DNA of 64,000 bases from Lentzea kentuckyensis. GTDB lineage: Bacteria > Actinomycetota > Actinomycetes > Mycobacteriales > Pseudonocardiaceae. The position numbers and the translations under genes were made by a program. How positions within the stretch are numbered: position 1 is the first letter of the stretch; every line of letters begins with the position of its first letter. The notes beneath the pieces are model-generated. The model saw nothing but the letters and a program-made list of their open reading frames with translations. It had not been told where the DNA came from and made no database searches. Positions 17,182 through 25,263 of this stretch are shown here, one piece after another. The stretch covers positions 1 through 64,000 of the forward strand of contig NZ_MUYM01000050.1 of the NCBI RefSeq assembly GCF_002150765.1, read 5' to 3'.

Positions 17182-17738
17182 ACGCGCACCTCGTCCTTGA
17201 GCCACGAACGCAACCCGATCACGCACAGCACCATGAATCCCACGTACAACACAGCCGTCAGGTACAGCTCCTTGTAGGCGTAGAGCGGCACGTAGATGAC
17301 GTCGGCGGCGATCCACAGCCACCAGCACTCGATCTTCTTGCGGGCTTGGCCCCAGGTCGCGAGCAGCGACAACACCGTCGTTACGGCGTCCCAGAACGGC
17401 ACGGTCGACTCGGTGAACGCCACCAGGATCCAGTGCAGCAGCCCGGTGCCGAGCACACCGGCGACCGCGAGCCAGATCCACTGCTGCCGTGTCGTGCGGC
17501 TGACGTGCAGCGTCGTGTGCTGTTCGCCGCCGCGCAGCCACGCCCACCAGCCGTAGACCGCCAACACGACGTACACGACCTGCAGCCCGGAGTCGGCGTA
17601 CAGCCCGCTGCCCCAGAACAGCACGAAGAACGCGATGTTGTTGGCGATGCCGATCGGCCAGTTCCAGGGGTTTTGCCGGGCGACGAGCCACACGCACAGA
17701 GCGCCGGTGATGAAGCCTGCTACCTCAACGGGTGACAC
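17178..17738 (-). CDS. pnuC: Nicotinamide riboside transporter PnuC
   Basis: PnuC facilitates uptake of nicotinamide riboside, trapped inside by phosphorylation. The 186-residue product has about six to seven helices and the family segment NPWNWPIGIANNIAFFVLFWGSG, with the Trp-rich motif VYGWWAWLRGG. The GTG start at 17738 is preceded by AAGGAG, giving a firm start. It is followed by nadR with a 4-nt overlap, matching the transport-then-phosphorylation logic. Its start is 45 bp from the divergent radical SAM start, and an SOS box lies in that gap. Confidence 0.92.
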   Translation of the reverse strand: MSPVEVAGFITGALCVWLVARQNPWNWPIGIANNIAFFVLFWGSGLYADSGLQVVYVVLAVYGWWAWLRGGEQHTTLHVSRTTRQQWIWLAVAGVLGTGLLHWILVAFTESTVPFWDAVTTVLSLLATWGQARKKIECWWLWIAADVIYVPLYAYKELYLTAVLYVGFMVLCVIGLRSWLKDEVRV

Positions 17739-17757
17739 GCGCTCTCCTTGACCGCCG

Positions 17758-17775
17758 TTCGAACATGTGTTCGAA
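17758..17775. promoter_or_regulatory. Perfect SOS (LexA) box in a divergent promoter
   Basis: TTCGAACatgtGTTCGAA is an exact 7-bp palindrome around ATGT and matches the actinobacterial LexA consensus TCGAAC-N4-GTTCGA. It lies in the 45-bp gap between the pnuC GTG (17738) and the proposed GTG start (17784) of the radical SAM gene. This argues against the upstream TTG at 17748 as that gene's start, since the box would then be coding. From memory, the mycobacterial homologue Rv2578c is in the LexA regulon; that should be verified. Confidence 0.75.
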
Positions 17776-17783
17776 TCGATGAT

Positions 17784-19760
17784 GTGCGATGGGACGGACA
17801 GAAACTCGAGGCAGAGCCGCAGCAGGCACTACCGGGGCTACCGGGACTGGTGCGCAGCGTACGAACTCCTGAGTTCGCGGACGTGGTGTTCCACGAGGTC
17901 CGCGCCAAATCCGTGCTCAACGGGGTACCGGGTTCGTCGCTGCCCTTCTCGTGGACCGTGAACCCGTACCGGGGCTGCTCACACGCCTGCACCTACTGCC
18001 TGGCGGGCGACACCCCGATCCTCATGGGCAACGGCCGCACCAAGCCGTTGGCCGAGCTGCGGGAGGGCGATGAGATCTACGGCACCGAACTCGTCGGCAA
18101 CTACCGGCGTTACAAACTCACGACCGTTCTCGCGCATTGGGAGACGCGCAAGGACGCGTACCGGCTGACGCTGGAGGACGGCACGTCGGTGATCGCGTCC
18201 GGTGATCACCGCTTCCTGACCGACCGCGGCTGGAAGCACGTGACCGGCGAGACCGCGGGCACGGGTCGCCGTCCGCATCTCACGACCGGCAACAAGCTGA
18301 TGGGCACGGGGGCTTTCGTCGAGCAGCCCGCCGTGACCGACGACTACCGCCGCGGCTACCTGCGCGGCATGGTGGACGACGAGAACGAGTTCCGGATCCC
18401 CTTGGCCGACATAGAGGCCATGGACCGCACACAGGAGTATCTCGACTACTTCGGTGTGCGAGAAGGGAGTGGATTTCTGCACCAAGTGCGCGAGCTCGCG
18501 CACTGGCAGATAGCCCCGAACCCGGACTGGCTCAAGGGATTCCTGGCCGGTGCGTTCGACTACCTCGGGACCTGCTCGCGCAGCATCCTGCGCCTGTCGA
18601 CGCGCAACGCCACGATGCTCGAAGCGATCTGCCTGGCGCTCAAGCACTTCCACTTCGACTTCGCGATCGAGGAACTGCGCCGCCGTCGTGGCGTGCGGGT
18701 CGTGCGACTGCGCGGCGGGTTGCGGGAGAACCTGCGCTTCTTCCACACCGTCGACCCGGCGATCACGCGCAAGCGGGACATCGACGGCGTGGCGATCAAG
18801 TCGCAGCAGCCGCTGGGCGTCGTGTCCGTGGAACCGTTGGGGGAGATGACGCTCTACGACATCTCGACCGGCACGGCCGACTTCATCGCGAACGGCGTGG
18901 TGTCGCACAACTGTTTCGCCCGCAAGACCCACACCTACCTGGATCTGGACTCGGGCAAGGACTTCGACAACCAGCTGATCGTCAAGGTCAACGCCGGGGA
19001 GGTGCTGTCGCGTCAGCTGCGGTCGTCCAAGTGGAAGCAGGAGCACGTCGCGCTGGGCACCAACACCGACCCGTACCAGCGGGCGGAGGGGCGGTACTCC
19101 TTGATGCCAGGGATCATCGAGGCCCTGACCGCCTCCCGCACGCCCTTCTCGATCCTGACGAAGGGCACCCTGCTGGCCCGTGATCTGCCGCTGCTGTCCG
19201 CCGCGGCCGAGGTCGTGCCGGTCGGGATCGCGGTGTCGCTCGCGTTGATGGACCGCGATCTGCACAGGTCGCTGGAGCCCGGCACGCCGACGCCGGCCGC
19301 GCGGCTGGACCTGGTGCGGAAGGTGCGGGAGGCCGGGTTGCCCTGCGGGGTGTTCGTGGCTCCTGTGCTGCCCGAGCTGACGGATTCCGTTGAGCAGCTG
19401 GACTTCCTGCTGGAACAGATCGCCGCGGCCGGGGCCACGGGCGTGACGGTGCTGCCGTTGCACCTGCGTCCGGGAGCGAAGGAGTGGTTCGCGGCCTGGT
19501 TGCGCCGCGAGCATCCCGACCTCGTCGAGACGTACCGGCACCTGTACGGCAGAGGGTCCTATGTGGACAAGCGGTACCGGAAGTGGTTGACCGCGCGGGT
19601 CGTTCCGTTGATCGAGAAGCACGGACTGGCGCCGCGGGGCAGGTCCACCGACGCCGTCACCGGTGTGCCCGGTGACGACGAGGGCGTGTGGCCCGACGGC
19701 AGTCTGCCGGTGGGTGTGCCGGCGCCGCGCGTGGATCAGGAACAGCTCACTCTGCTCTGA
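17784..19760 (+). CDS. Intein-containing Rv2578c-family radical SAM protein
   Basis: A radical SAM protein of the Rv2578c family interrupted by an intein. After splicing the host protein would be about 353 residues with the motif CSHACTYC (C-x3-C-x2-C). The third Cys is the +1 Cys (after HN), restored by splicing. The downstream core includes GTNTDPYQRAEGRYSLMPGI and DLPLLSAAAEVVPVGIAVSL. Members are SplB-like and linked to DNA damage responses, but the substrate is not known. I chose GTG 17784 (VRWDGQKL) over TTG 17748 because the SOS box lies between. The 3' end overlaps the convergent zinc-ribbon gene by 14 nt. Confidence 0.85.
   Translation: MRWDGQKLEAEPQQALPGLPGLVRSVRTPEFADVVFHEVRAKSVLNGVPGSSLPFSWTVNPYRGCSHACTYCLAGDTPILMGNGRTKPLAELREGDEIYGTELVGNYRRYKLTTVLAHWETRKDAYRLTLEDGTSVIASGDHRFLTDRGWKHVTGETAGTGRRPHLTTGNKLMGTGAFVEQPAVTDDYRRGYLRGMVDDENEFRIPLADIEAMDRTQEYLDYFGVREGSGFLHQVRELAHWQIAPNPDWLKGFLAGAFDYLGTCSRSILRLSTRNATMLEAICLALKHFHFDFAIEELRRRRGVRVVRLRGGLRENLRFFHTVDPAITRKRDIDGVAIKSQQPLGVVSVEPLGEMTLYDISTGTADFIANGVVSHNCFARKTHTYLDLDSGKDFDNQLIVKVNAGEVLSRQLRSSKWKQEHVALGTNTDPYQRAEGRYSLMPGIIEALTASRTPFSILTKGTLLARDLPLLSAAAEVVPVGIAVSLALMDRDLHRSLEPGTPTPAARLDLVRKVREAGLPCGVFVAPVLPELTDSVEQLDFLLEQIAAAGATGVTVLPLHLRPGAKEWFAAWLRREHPDLVETYRHLYGRGSYVDKRYRKWLTARVVPLIEKHGLAPRGRSTDAVTGVPGDDEGVWPDGSLPVGVPAPRVDQEQLTLL
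17997..18911 (+). other. Intein (305 residues) with LAGLIDADG-type homing endonuclease domain
   Basis: The intein begins at Cys (17997-17999, CLAGDTPIL) and ends at His-Asn (VVSHN, to 18911), with Cys as the +1 residue. Block B is SVIASGDHRFLTDRGW and block F is YDISTGTADFIANGVVSHN. Two LAGLIDADG-like helices are present: GYLRGMVDDENE and GFLAGAFDYLGT. The second has Leu where the catalytic acid is expected, so endonuclease activity may be lost while splicing residues look intact. It sits exactly at the third cluster Cys of the radical SAM motif. Confidence 0.88.
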
Positions 19761-21855
19761 TCTTCCCGAGCTCTGGCTCAGTGAAGTGCTGGACTCCGCG
19801 GGCACCCTCTTCCCCAGGGTGCTTCACGCTCCGCCTCAGCTTCCACCCCTTCTTCAGATTGCAGGAGCGGCATCCCGGCCGCCTGCGGGTCTGCGGTGCC
19901 ACCGTCCACTCGTGGCCGCACGTGCATCTCCACAAGCACTTGAACTTCGTTCCTGGCGTCAGGGTCTGCGCTGTCAGTTCGGGGCGATCGACGCAGGCGA
20001 TGAACTCGGCGGCGATCTCCGGACGCACTTCGGCGAGGCTCTTCTTGGCACTGTTTTGACGCCGCCGGTCCCACCCTGCCTTTGAGTTGCACGATTCGCA
20101 CCACGGCCGCTTCCGGTCCGCGGCCACCGCAGTCCAGTTGTGGCCGCATCTGCCGCAACACCAGGAACACTCGTACTTCGAGTGCGGTTTGAGCGTGTGT
20201 GTTGTCAGTTCTGGCCGGTCGATGCAGGCTAAGAACTCGGCCGCGATCTCCGGGCGCTTGTCGGCGAGTGCTTCACCAGGCTTCGCGATACCGCGGCTCT
20301 TCCAACCTTCGGCCTGCGCGCAGTCGGGACATCTCGTGCCGTTGGGCTTCGACCTGTTGTTAGCAAGGGCTTCCCATTCATGCCCGTGGTCGCAGAGCCA
20401 CCGACACCGAAGCTCCGCACCGGGTTTCATCGTGTGCTCCGTCAGTTCGGGGCGATCGATGCAGGCGACGAACTGGGCGGCAAGATCGGGACGCCGGTCG
20501 GCGAGTGACTCGCCCGGTGCGGCGATGGCCCTCTCCCTGGCTTTGCGACCCCGTGCGGCGCGGTCGCAGTCCGGACAGCCAGTGCCCTGCGGCTTTGTGC
20601 GATCCCTGACCTTCGTTTCCCATTCATGCCCGTACACACACCGCCACCGGCACTTGTCCCCAGCGCCCGGCGGAAGCATGCAGAGCTCGACACCCGGACG
20701 ATCCTTGTTGATGACGAACTCCGCGGCCAGTTGAGGCGTGGCGTCGAGTGCGGACACCTTCGGCCGAGAGCCGGGGAGCTCGAACCAGCGCAGGGTGGCG
20801 CGGTGGACGGCCTCGGCTTGCTCCGCGTCGGTCAGGTCGCGCCACGGCAGTCCGCGGTTCGTCAGTTCGTGTGCCAGCGCTTGCGCCCATTCCCACGGCC
20901 TGTACCAGGGTTCGTTTTCGGCGACCACGATCGACCGAGGGATGAGTGGTGCGTTCGTCGACCTGATGCGCACGTATTCCGCGTCCGCCATCGCGTCGTT
21001 CTTGCGCAGGTCGGCAGGAAGCTTGTCGGGGCCGTGCGTGAAGTCGGGATCGAGGTCGACGAACAGGTCGATCGCCGGCAGGTGCAGGTCGACTCGCACC
21101 TTGTTGCCCTTCGCGACAGGGCGGCGGGCGTCGACCTCGATCTCGGCCCCGGTCGCGGCCATCAGCAACTCGGCGATCTTCAACTCCAACAGGGACGTCC
21201 CTGCCGTTCCGCATCCAGGGCACCCGTTCCTGGCGCGGCTCTTGACGACGATCTCCCGCTCGTGTCGCAGCGGACATCGCCAGACGCACCTGTCGTTCGA
21301 CCCGTAGCTCAGCTGGTCGGGCGTGCTGCCGGGGCTCGTGAGGTTTCGGACGAACTGGGCGGTCAGATGCGGATGGGTGTCGGCGAGCGACCTGCCTGGC
21401 TTGGGCTTGCGGCGGGCTGCGCCGGCACGTGCGGCTCCGCAGTCCGGGCAGCCGCTTCCCTTGGTGCGGGTGTTGAGGCGCATCGGATAGTCGCTATGTC
21501 CGGAGGGACAGCGCCACAGGCATTTCACCTCGGAGCCGGAAGGAATGTCGTGCAGGCTGCGGTGGGATTTCTTGACGAACTCGACGAACTCCGGCACCAG
21601 GTGCGGGCGGGCCTCAGCGAACGAGACCTGGCCTCGGCAGGACAGGGTCGGGCACACGCGCCCGCGGCCTTTCGTCCGCTCTTCCGGCCGGGCCGGCCAC
21701 GGCTTCTCACACGTCGGGCAGAGCCAGGTGCAGTCGAGGCCTGAGTTTGGGCTGAGCAGGTCCGGTGTCAGCTCCGGGTACTTCACGCAGCCGACGAACT
21801 CGGGCACCAGGTGCGGGAAGAGTGCGGCGATTGACTTCTCACGGGGGACCACCAC
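19747..21855 (-). CDS. Seven-repeat zinc-ribbon (DUF4379-like) protein with PD-(D/E)XK-like nuclease domain
   Basis: A 702-residue protein (start GTG 21855; GTG 21864 and upstream starts are possible). It has seven copies of a treble-clef zinc ribbon with pattern C-x-W-x-C, then (C)GHEW, then C-P-x-C. They lie at about residues 7-73, 77-139, 156-215, 366-430, 449-512, 528-589 and 606-665. Between repeats 3 and 4 (about 221-304, genome 20944-21197) lies a domain with LLELK, VRVDLHLPAIDLFVDLDPDF and DLRKNDAM...YVRIRS, which reads like a Vsr/DUF559-type endonuclease fold. Such DUF4379 proteins are seen in actinobacteria without known function. The last three repeats share ACIDRPELT-type segments, suggesting recent duplication. 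A nucleic-acid-targeting role is an inference. Confidence 0.8.
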   Translation of the reverse strand: MVVPREKSIAALFPHLVPEFVGCVKYPELTPDLLSPNSGLDCTWLCPTCEKPWPARPEERTKGRGRVCPTLSCRGQVSFAEARPHLVPEFVEFVKKSHRSLHDIPSGSEVKCLWRCPSGHSDYPMRLNTRTKGSGCPDCGAARAGAARRKPKPGRSLADTHPHLTAQFVRNLTSPGSTPDQLSYGSNDRCVWRCPLRHEREIVVKSRARNGCPGCGTAGTSLLELKIAELLMAATGAEIEVDARRPVAKGNKVRVDLHLPAIDLFVDLDPDFTHGPDKLPADLRKNDAMADAEYVRIRSTNAPLIPRSIVVAENEPWYRPWEWAQALAHELTNRGLPWRDLTDAEQAEAVHRATLRWFELPGSRPKVSALDATPQLAAEFVINKDRPGVELCMLPPGAGDKCRWRCVYGHEWETKVRDRTKPQGTGCPDCDRAARGRKARERAIAAPGESLADRRPDLAAQFVACIDRPELTEHTMKPGAELRCRWLCDHGHEWEALANNRSKPNGTRCPDCAQAEGWKSRGIAKPGEALADKRPEIAAEFLACIDRPELTTHTLKPHSKYECSWCCGRCGHNWTAVAADRKRPWCESCNSKAGWDRRRQNSAKKSLAEVRPEIAAEFIACVDRPELTAQTLTPGTKFKCLWRCTCGHEWTVAPQTRRRPGCRSCNLKKGWKLRRSVKHPGEEGARGVQHFTEPELGKIRAE

Positions 21856-21943
21856 ATGAGCCACTCTGCTGCGGTGATCATCCAACTCTGCGGGCACGGC
21901 TGGACCATAGCGACGAGCACCGACAGAAAACCGAGCCCTCGAG

Positions 21944-21978
21944 GTGAGGTGCCTGATTGGCGTGATCAGGCACCTCAC
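21944..21978. terminator. 14-bp hairpin after the SnoaL-like gene
   Basis: GTGAGGTGCCTGAT (21944-21957) and its reverse complement (21965-21978) flank a 7-nt loop. It lies 12 nt past the stop of the minus-strand SnoaL-like gene and about 90 nt upstream of the zinc-ribbon start, so it probably ends the upstream transcript. On the minus strand a short T run (GGTTTTC) follows some 13 nt later. Confidence 0.55.
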
Positions 21979-21990
21979 GCGGTCCAGGGT

Positions 21991-22344
21991 CTAGGCCCAG
22001 CCGCCCTGGACCATCGTCTGGAACTGCCACTCGCCGCCGACCTTCACCAGAAGGTCGCCGTAGCGAACCGTCATCCCGTTGATCGTTCCGTCCGTGATGA
22101 CGAAGACCAGGTTGTCGTTGATGAAGTGCGGCGTGCGCACGGACTCCATCTGCACCTCACCGCCCAGTTGGGCCCCCATTTCGGTCAGGAACCGCTCCCG
22201 GTCCCACGACGTCGCCGAGCCGTCGGTGACGGTGTTGATCGGGAACAGGGCCATGTCGGCCATTTTCTCGACCTCTCCCACCACCGCGAGCTCGTCCCAG
22301 GTTGCGAACCACTGCATGACCTCGTCGTACGACATACCGTACAT
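21991..22344 (-). CDS. SnoaL-like (NTF2-fold) protein
   Basis: A 117-residue alpha+beta protein with the pattern of the SnoaL/NTF2-like superfamily: an N-terminal helix (YDEVMQWFATWDELAVVGEVEKMADM), then beta strands ending VRYGDLLVKVGGEWQFQTMVQGGW. Members include ketosteroid isomerases, polyketide cyclases and uncharacterised stress proteins; the cavity residues cannot be judged here. ATG codons at 22344 and 22335 are both possible, with no strong ribosome-binding site. It starts 7 nt after the DUF4082 gene stop on the same strand, so coupling is likely. Confidence 0.72.
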   Translation of the reverse strand: MYGMSYDEVMQWFATWDELAVVGEVEKMADMALFPINTVTDGSATSWDRERFLTEMGAQLGGEVQMESVRTPHFINDNLVFVITDGTINGMTVRYGDLLVKVGGEWQFQTMVQGGWA

Positions 22345-22350
22345 TGTACG

Positions 22351-25134
22351 CTACAGCTGGAAGATCACGTCCACCCAGTAGTTCAACGCCCGATACGTCT
22401 GGTCCGGGAAGTTGCTGCCGAGGGCGTAGACCCCGTTCCCGCCGCTGCCGATGGACGACGGCGCGGTGAGCGGACCGCTGGTGCGGGCCTGGGTGAAGAA
22501 GTCGTATTCGTACGAGTAGCGGCCGCCGGGGCAGAAGTACGACGCGATGTACGTCTGGCCCGCGGTGACGTTGAGCGGCGCCGGCAGCGCCACGGTCTGC
22601 CAGCCGGCCGCCGTCTCGTTGGTCGCCGTGGCCGTGGCGAGCCGGGTGCCGGTGGACGACCACACGCTCACCGTGTGCGTGCCGAGGTTCTGCGGGCCCT
22701 TGTGGAACTTGACGTGGGTGATCTTGCCGTTCACCGCGGGGACGAACTTGAACCCGAGCTCGCCGGCGCTGGTGTCGGTCGTCGTGACGTTCGTCGGCAG
22801 GGACTGGGCGAAGAGCGACGCGGGGAACGTGTGCGGTGTGTAGGCCGCGCTGAAGTTCCCCGAGGCGGCCGGGAACATCGCGTACGTGACGCCCTTGATC
22901 GTCTCCTGCGTGTGGGCGACGGCCGCGCCGTTGCGGGTGAGTCCCGTGAGCGCGCCCTTGACCGACTGCACGGGCAGCATGCCGCGCAACATGCCGTTCG
23001 TTCGTCCGTCCGCAGTGGCCGTGAACGTCAGGTTGTTGCCGCTCCAGGCGATCTGTGAGAAGAACGACGCGTTGCGGCCGTCGGTCCAGTCGAGGATCTG
23101 CTTGCCGGTGATCATCGGCACGCCACGGGCCTTCGCCGACGTGATCACCTGCGTGCCGAAGTTGTCCCCGCTGATGTAGTAGTGCGTGCCGAAAACGCCG
23201 TAGTAGCCCTCGAAACCGAGCGCGCGGTCGAGCATGGCGTCGATGCCGGCCGGGTAGGCGATGCCGTTCTCGTCGACGAGCTGCGAGACGACCTGGTAGA
23301 CGTCGATCATCGAGCCGTCGAGGTCGGCGAACCGCATCGGCAGGCCGGAGCCGGTGAACATGCCGGGCCGGTTCTGCACCCACCAGTCCGGCGCGTAGTA
23401 GTAGTTGAGGTCCATCCGGATGCCCTTGCCCAGCTCGACCTTGGGCTGCGTCGCCCAGTCGCTCCACACGATGCAGTGCGTCCGGTTGCCCGTCTGCGCG
23501 GGCAGGCTCGGGTAGTGCGAGGCCCACAACGCCAGTTCCGAGGTGAACGTCGCCTCCAGTGAGGCGGGTGTCCAGTCCGCGCAGCCGGTGTTGACGTGGA
23601 TGCCCAGATCGAAGCCCTGCGAGTTGTATGTCCCCGCCTGCGCGTTGGTCATGGTCGCGCCGTCGACGAACATCCAGGACGTGGCGCGCAGGCACTCCCA
23701 CTGGTTCAGCTGCGCGCCGGCGGGCGTGTTGGCGAGGAGCTCGTTGAAGTACGTCTGGGTGCCGTCCGGGACGCCGTGGTCGTCGAGGGCCATGACGATG
23801 GCGGCCTTGAGGCCCTTGGGCAGGTACCAGGTCTTCGGGATCGGCTTCTTGGCGCGGTTGATCAGCGCGAGGACGTTCGTCAGCAGGCGCTGCTGCTCGT
23901 CCGCCTGCGGGATGGCGACCTTGCTGAAGTCGATCCAGTCCGGCTGCACGTCACCTTGTTTCGCGCCGAAGAACAGGTCCACCGGACGCAACGGGTCGTC
24001 GCCGTCGCGTTCCATACCCGCCCACGCCGGGTTTCCCTGCCGGGTCTGGACTACCGAGCGCGCCAGGTCGTAGGTGAACGCCACCGCGTGCCCGCCGCCT
24101 GCCGTCTGGCGGATGGTGACGGCCGGGCTGTTGGTCGCGGTCGTGGCGTTGCTGTAGAGCGTGGCCACGGTCGTCGCACCCGTTGCGGTGTAACGGTCTG
24201 CGGTGCTGTGGAACTGCAGGGTCGTGTTCGGCAGACCGGGCACCTGTGCGGGGTCGATCAGCACGTACGCGTTGCTGAGCGTGGTGTTCTGGTCGGTCAG
24301 CCCGAGCAACGCGCTGAGCTTCTTGTCCGGCCGGGAGGCGATGAGGTTGCCGCCGGCGTTGACCCAGTCGGTGAACATCGTGGCCTGCGCCTGGGTCAGC
24401 GGGATCTCGCCGAGGATCGCCACGTCGTGCTGCCCGAGGACGGTGGCGGTGACGGACGCCAGGTCGGCCGTCGTGAACGAGCCGATGCCCTCGGCGCGCA
24501 GGATCTCGCTGAAGTACCGGCTGAACGGGTGCGCGTCCGACTTGACCAGCAGCACTGGCCCGCCGAACCCCTGGTCCAGCGGCACGGACTCGAAGATCAC
24601 GTCGACCCAGTAGTTGGCGCTCAGGTGCGTCGAGTCCGGGAACGCGCTCGTGGTGCCGTAGCGGAAGACGCCGTTCGGCTCGGCCGTCTTCGACGCGGGC
24701 GCGGTCAGCGGCCCGTTGACCCTGGCGGTGGTGAAGTAGTTGTAGCTCGTGCTGTAGCGGCCCTGCGGCGCGAAGTACGAGGCGATGTAGGTCGTGTTGG
24801 GCTGAACCTGCACCGGCGTCGCGAACGTCGCCGTCTGCCAGCCCGCGGCGGTCTCGTTCGTGAAGGTCGCGGTCGCGAGCCGGATGCCGTTCGTCGTCCA
24901 CACCGATCCGGTGTGGGTACCGCCGTTGCCGGCGCCTTTGTAGAACCTCACACCGGTGATGCGACCGGCGGTGTTGGCCCGGAATCGAACGCCTAACTCG
25001 AGCGAGTCGGTGTCCGACTCGGAAATGACCGCTGGCGTGTCAGTCGGTCCCCAAATGCTGTACGGCCCGTCGGCGGCGACCAGGTTTCCCCCCTGGGCGG
25101 CGGCCACTGAACCAGTCGTGTTTTCAGCTGCCAT
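22351..25134 (-). CDS. DUF4082 protein with polysaccharide deacetylase-like core
   Basis: A 927-residue multidomain protein. Two copies of a DUF4082-type beta domain flank the core. The N-terminal copy has GVRFYKGAGNGGTHTGSVW and the C-terminal copy has VKFHKGPQNLGTHTVSVW; both share ATATNETAAGWQT-like segments and YIASYF, and each ends NYWVDVIFE or NYWVDVIFQ. The core has a ThuA-like segment (GPVLLVKSDAHPFSRYFSEIL), then a NodB-like segment with MALDDHG and DLGIHVNTG. It looks like a cell-surface carbohydrate-acting protein. However, neither the ATG at 25134 nor the TTG at 25182 gives a recognisable signal peptide, and no obvious RBS decides between them. Confidence 0.75.
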   Translation of the reverse strand: MAAENTTGSVAAAQGGNLVAADGPYSIWGPTDTPAVISESDTDSLELGVRFRANTAGRITGVRFYKGAGNGGTHTGSVWTTNGIRLATATFTNETAAGWQTATFATPVQVQPNTTYIASYFAPQGRYSTSYNYFTTARVNGPLTAPASKTAEPNGVFRYGTTSAFPDSTHLSANYWVDVIFESVPLDQGFGGPVLLVKSDAHPFSRYFSEILRAEGIGSFTTADLASVTATVLGQHDVAILGEIPLTQAQATMFTDWVNAGGNLIASRPDKKLSALLGLTDQNTTLSNAYVLIDPAQVPGLPNTTLQFHSTADRYTATGATTVATLYSNATTATNSPAVTIRQTAGGGHAVAFTYDLARSVVQTRQGNPAWAGMERDGDDPLRPVDLFFGAKQGDVQPDWIDFSKVAIPQADEQQRLLTNVLALINRAKKPIPKTWYLPKGLKAAIVMALDDHGVPDGTQTYFNELLANTPAGAQLNQWECLRATSWMFVDGATMTNAQAGTYNSQGFDLGIHVNTGCADWTPASLEATFTSELALWASHYPSLPAQTGNRTHCIVWSDWATQPKVELGKGIRMDLNYYYAPDWWVQNRPGMFTGSGLPMRFADLDGSMIDVYQVVSQLVDENGIAYPAGIDAMLDRALGFEGYYGVFGTHYYISGDNFGTQVITSAKARGVPMITGKQILDWTDGRNASFFSQIAWSGNNLTFTATADGRTNGMLRGMLPVQSVKGALTGLTRNGAAVAHTQETIKGVTYAMFPAASGNFSAAYTPHTFPASLFAQSLPTNVTTTDTSAGELGFKFVPAVNGKITHVKFHKGPQNLGTHTVSVWSSTGTRLATATATNETAAGWQTVALPAPLNVTAGQTYIASYFCPGGRYSYEYDFFTQARTSGPLTAPSSIGSGGNGVYALGSNFPDQTYRALNYWVDVIFQL

Positions 25135-25263
25135 GCTGGACCCTACCTCGGCAATTGCGGCTGTTGCCCGGAATGTTGCCAAATCAGTGGATAAGGATGC
25201 GCCGATTAGGTGACTATTTGTTGAACCGGATAACGCTCGGGCTGAAAAAGCGATACCGACCGT

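Noticed and set aside
17748-17783. TTG 17748 as start of the radical SAM gene
   Set aside because: It places the SOS box inside the coding sequence; GTG 17784 gives the family-like start VRWDGQ.
19747-21855. Zinc-ribbon protein as an insertion-element transposase
   Set aside because: No DDE or other transposase core and no terminal inverted repeats around it.
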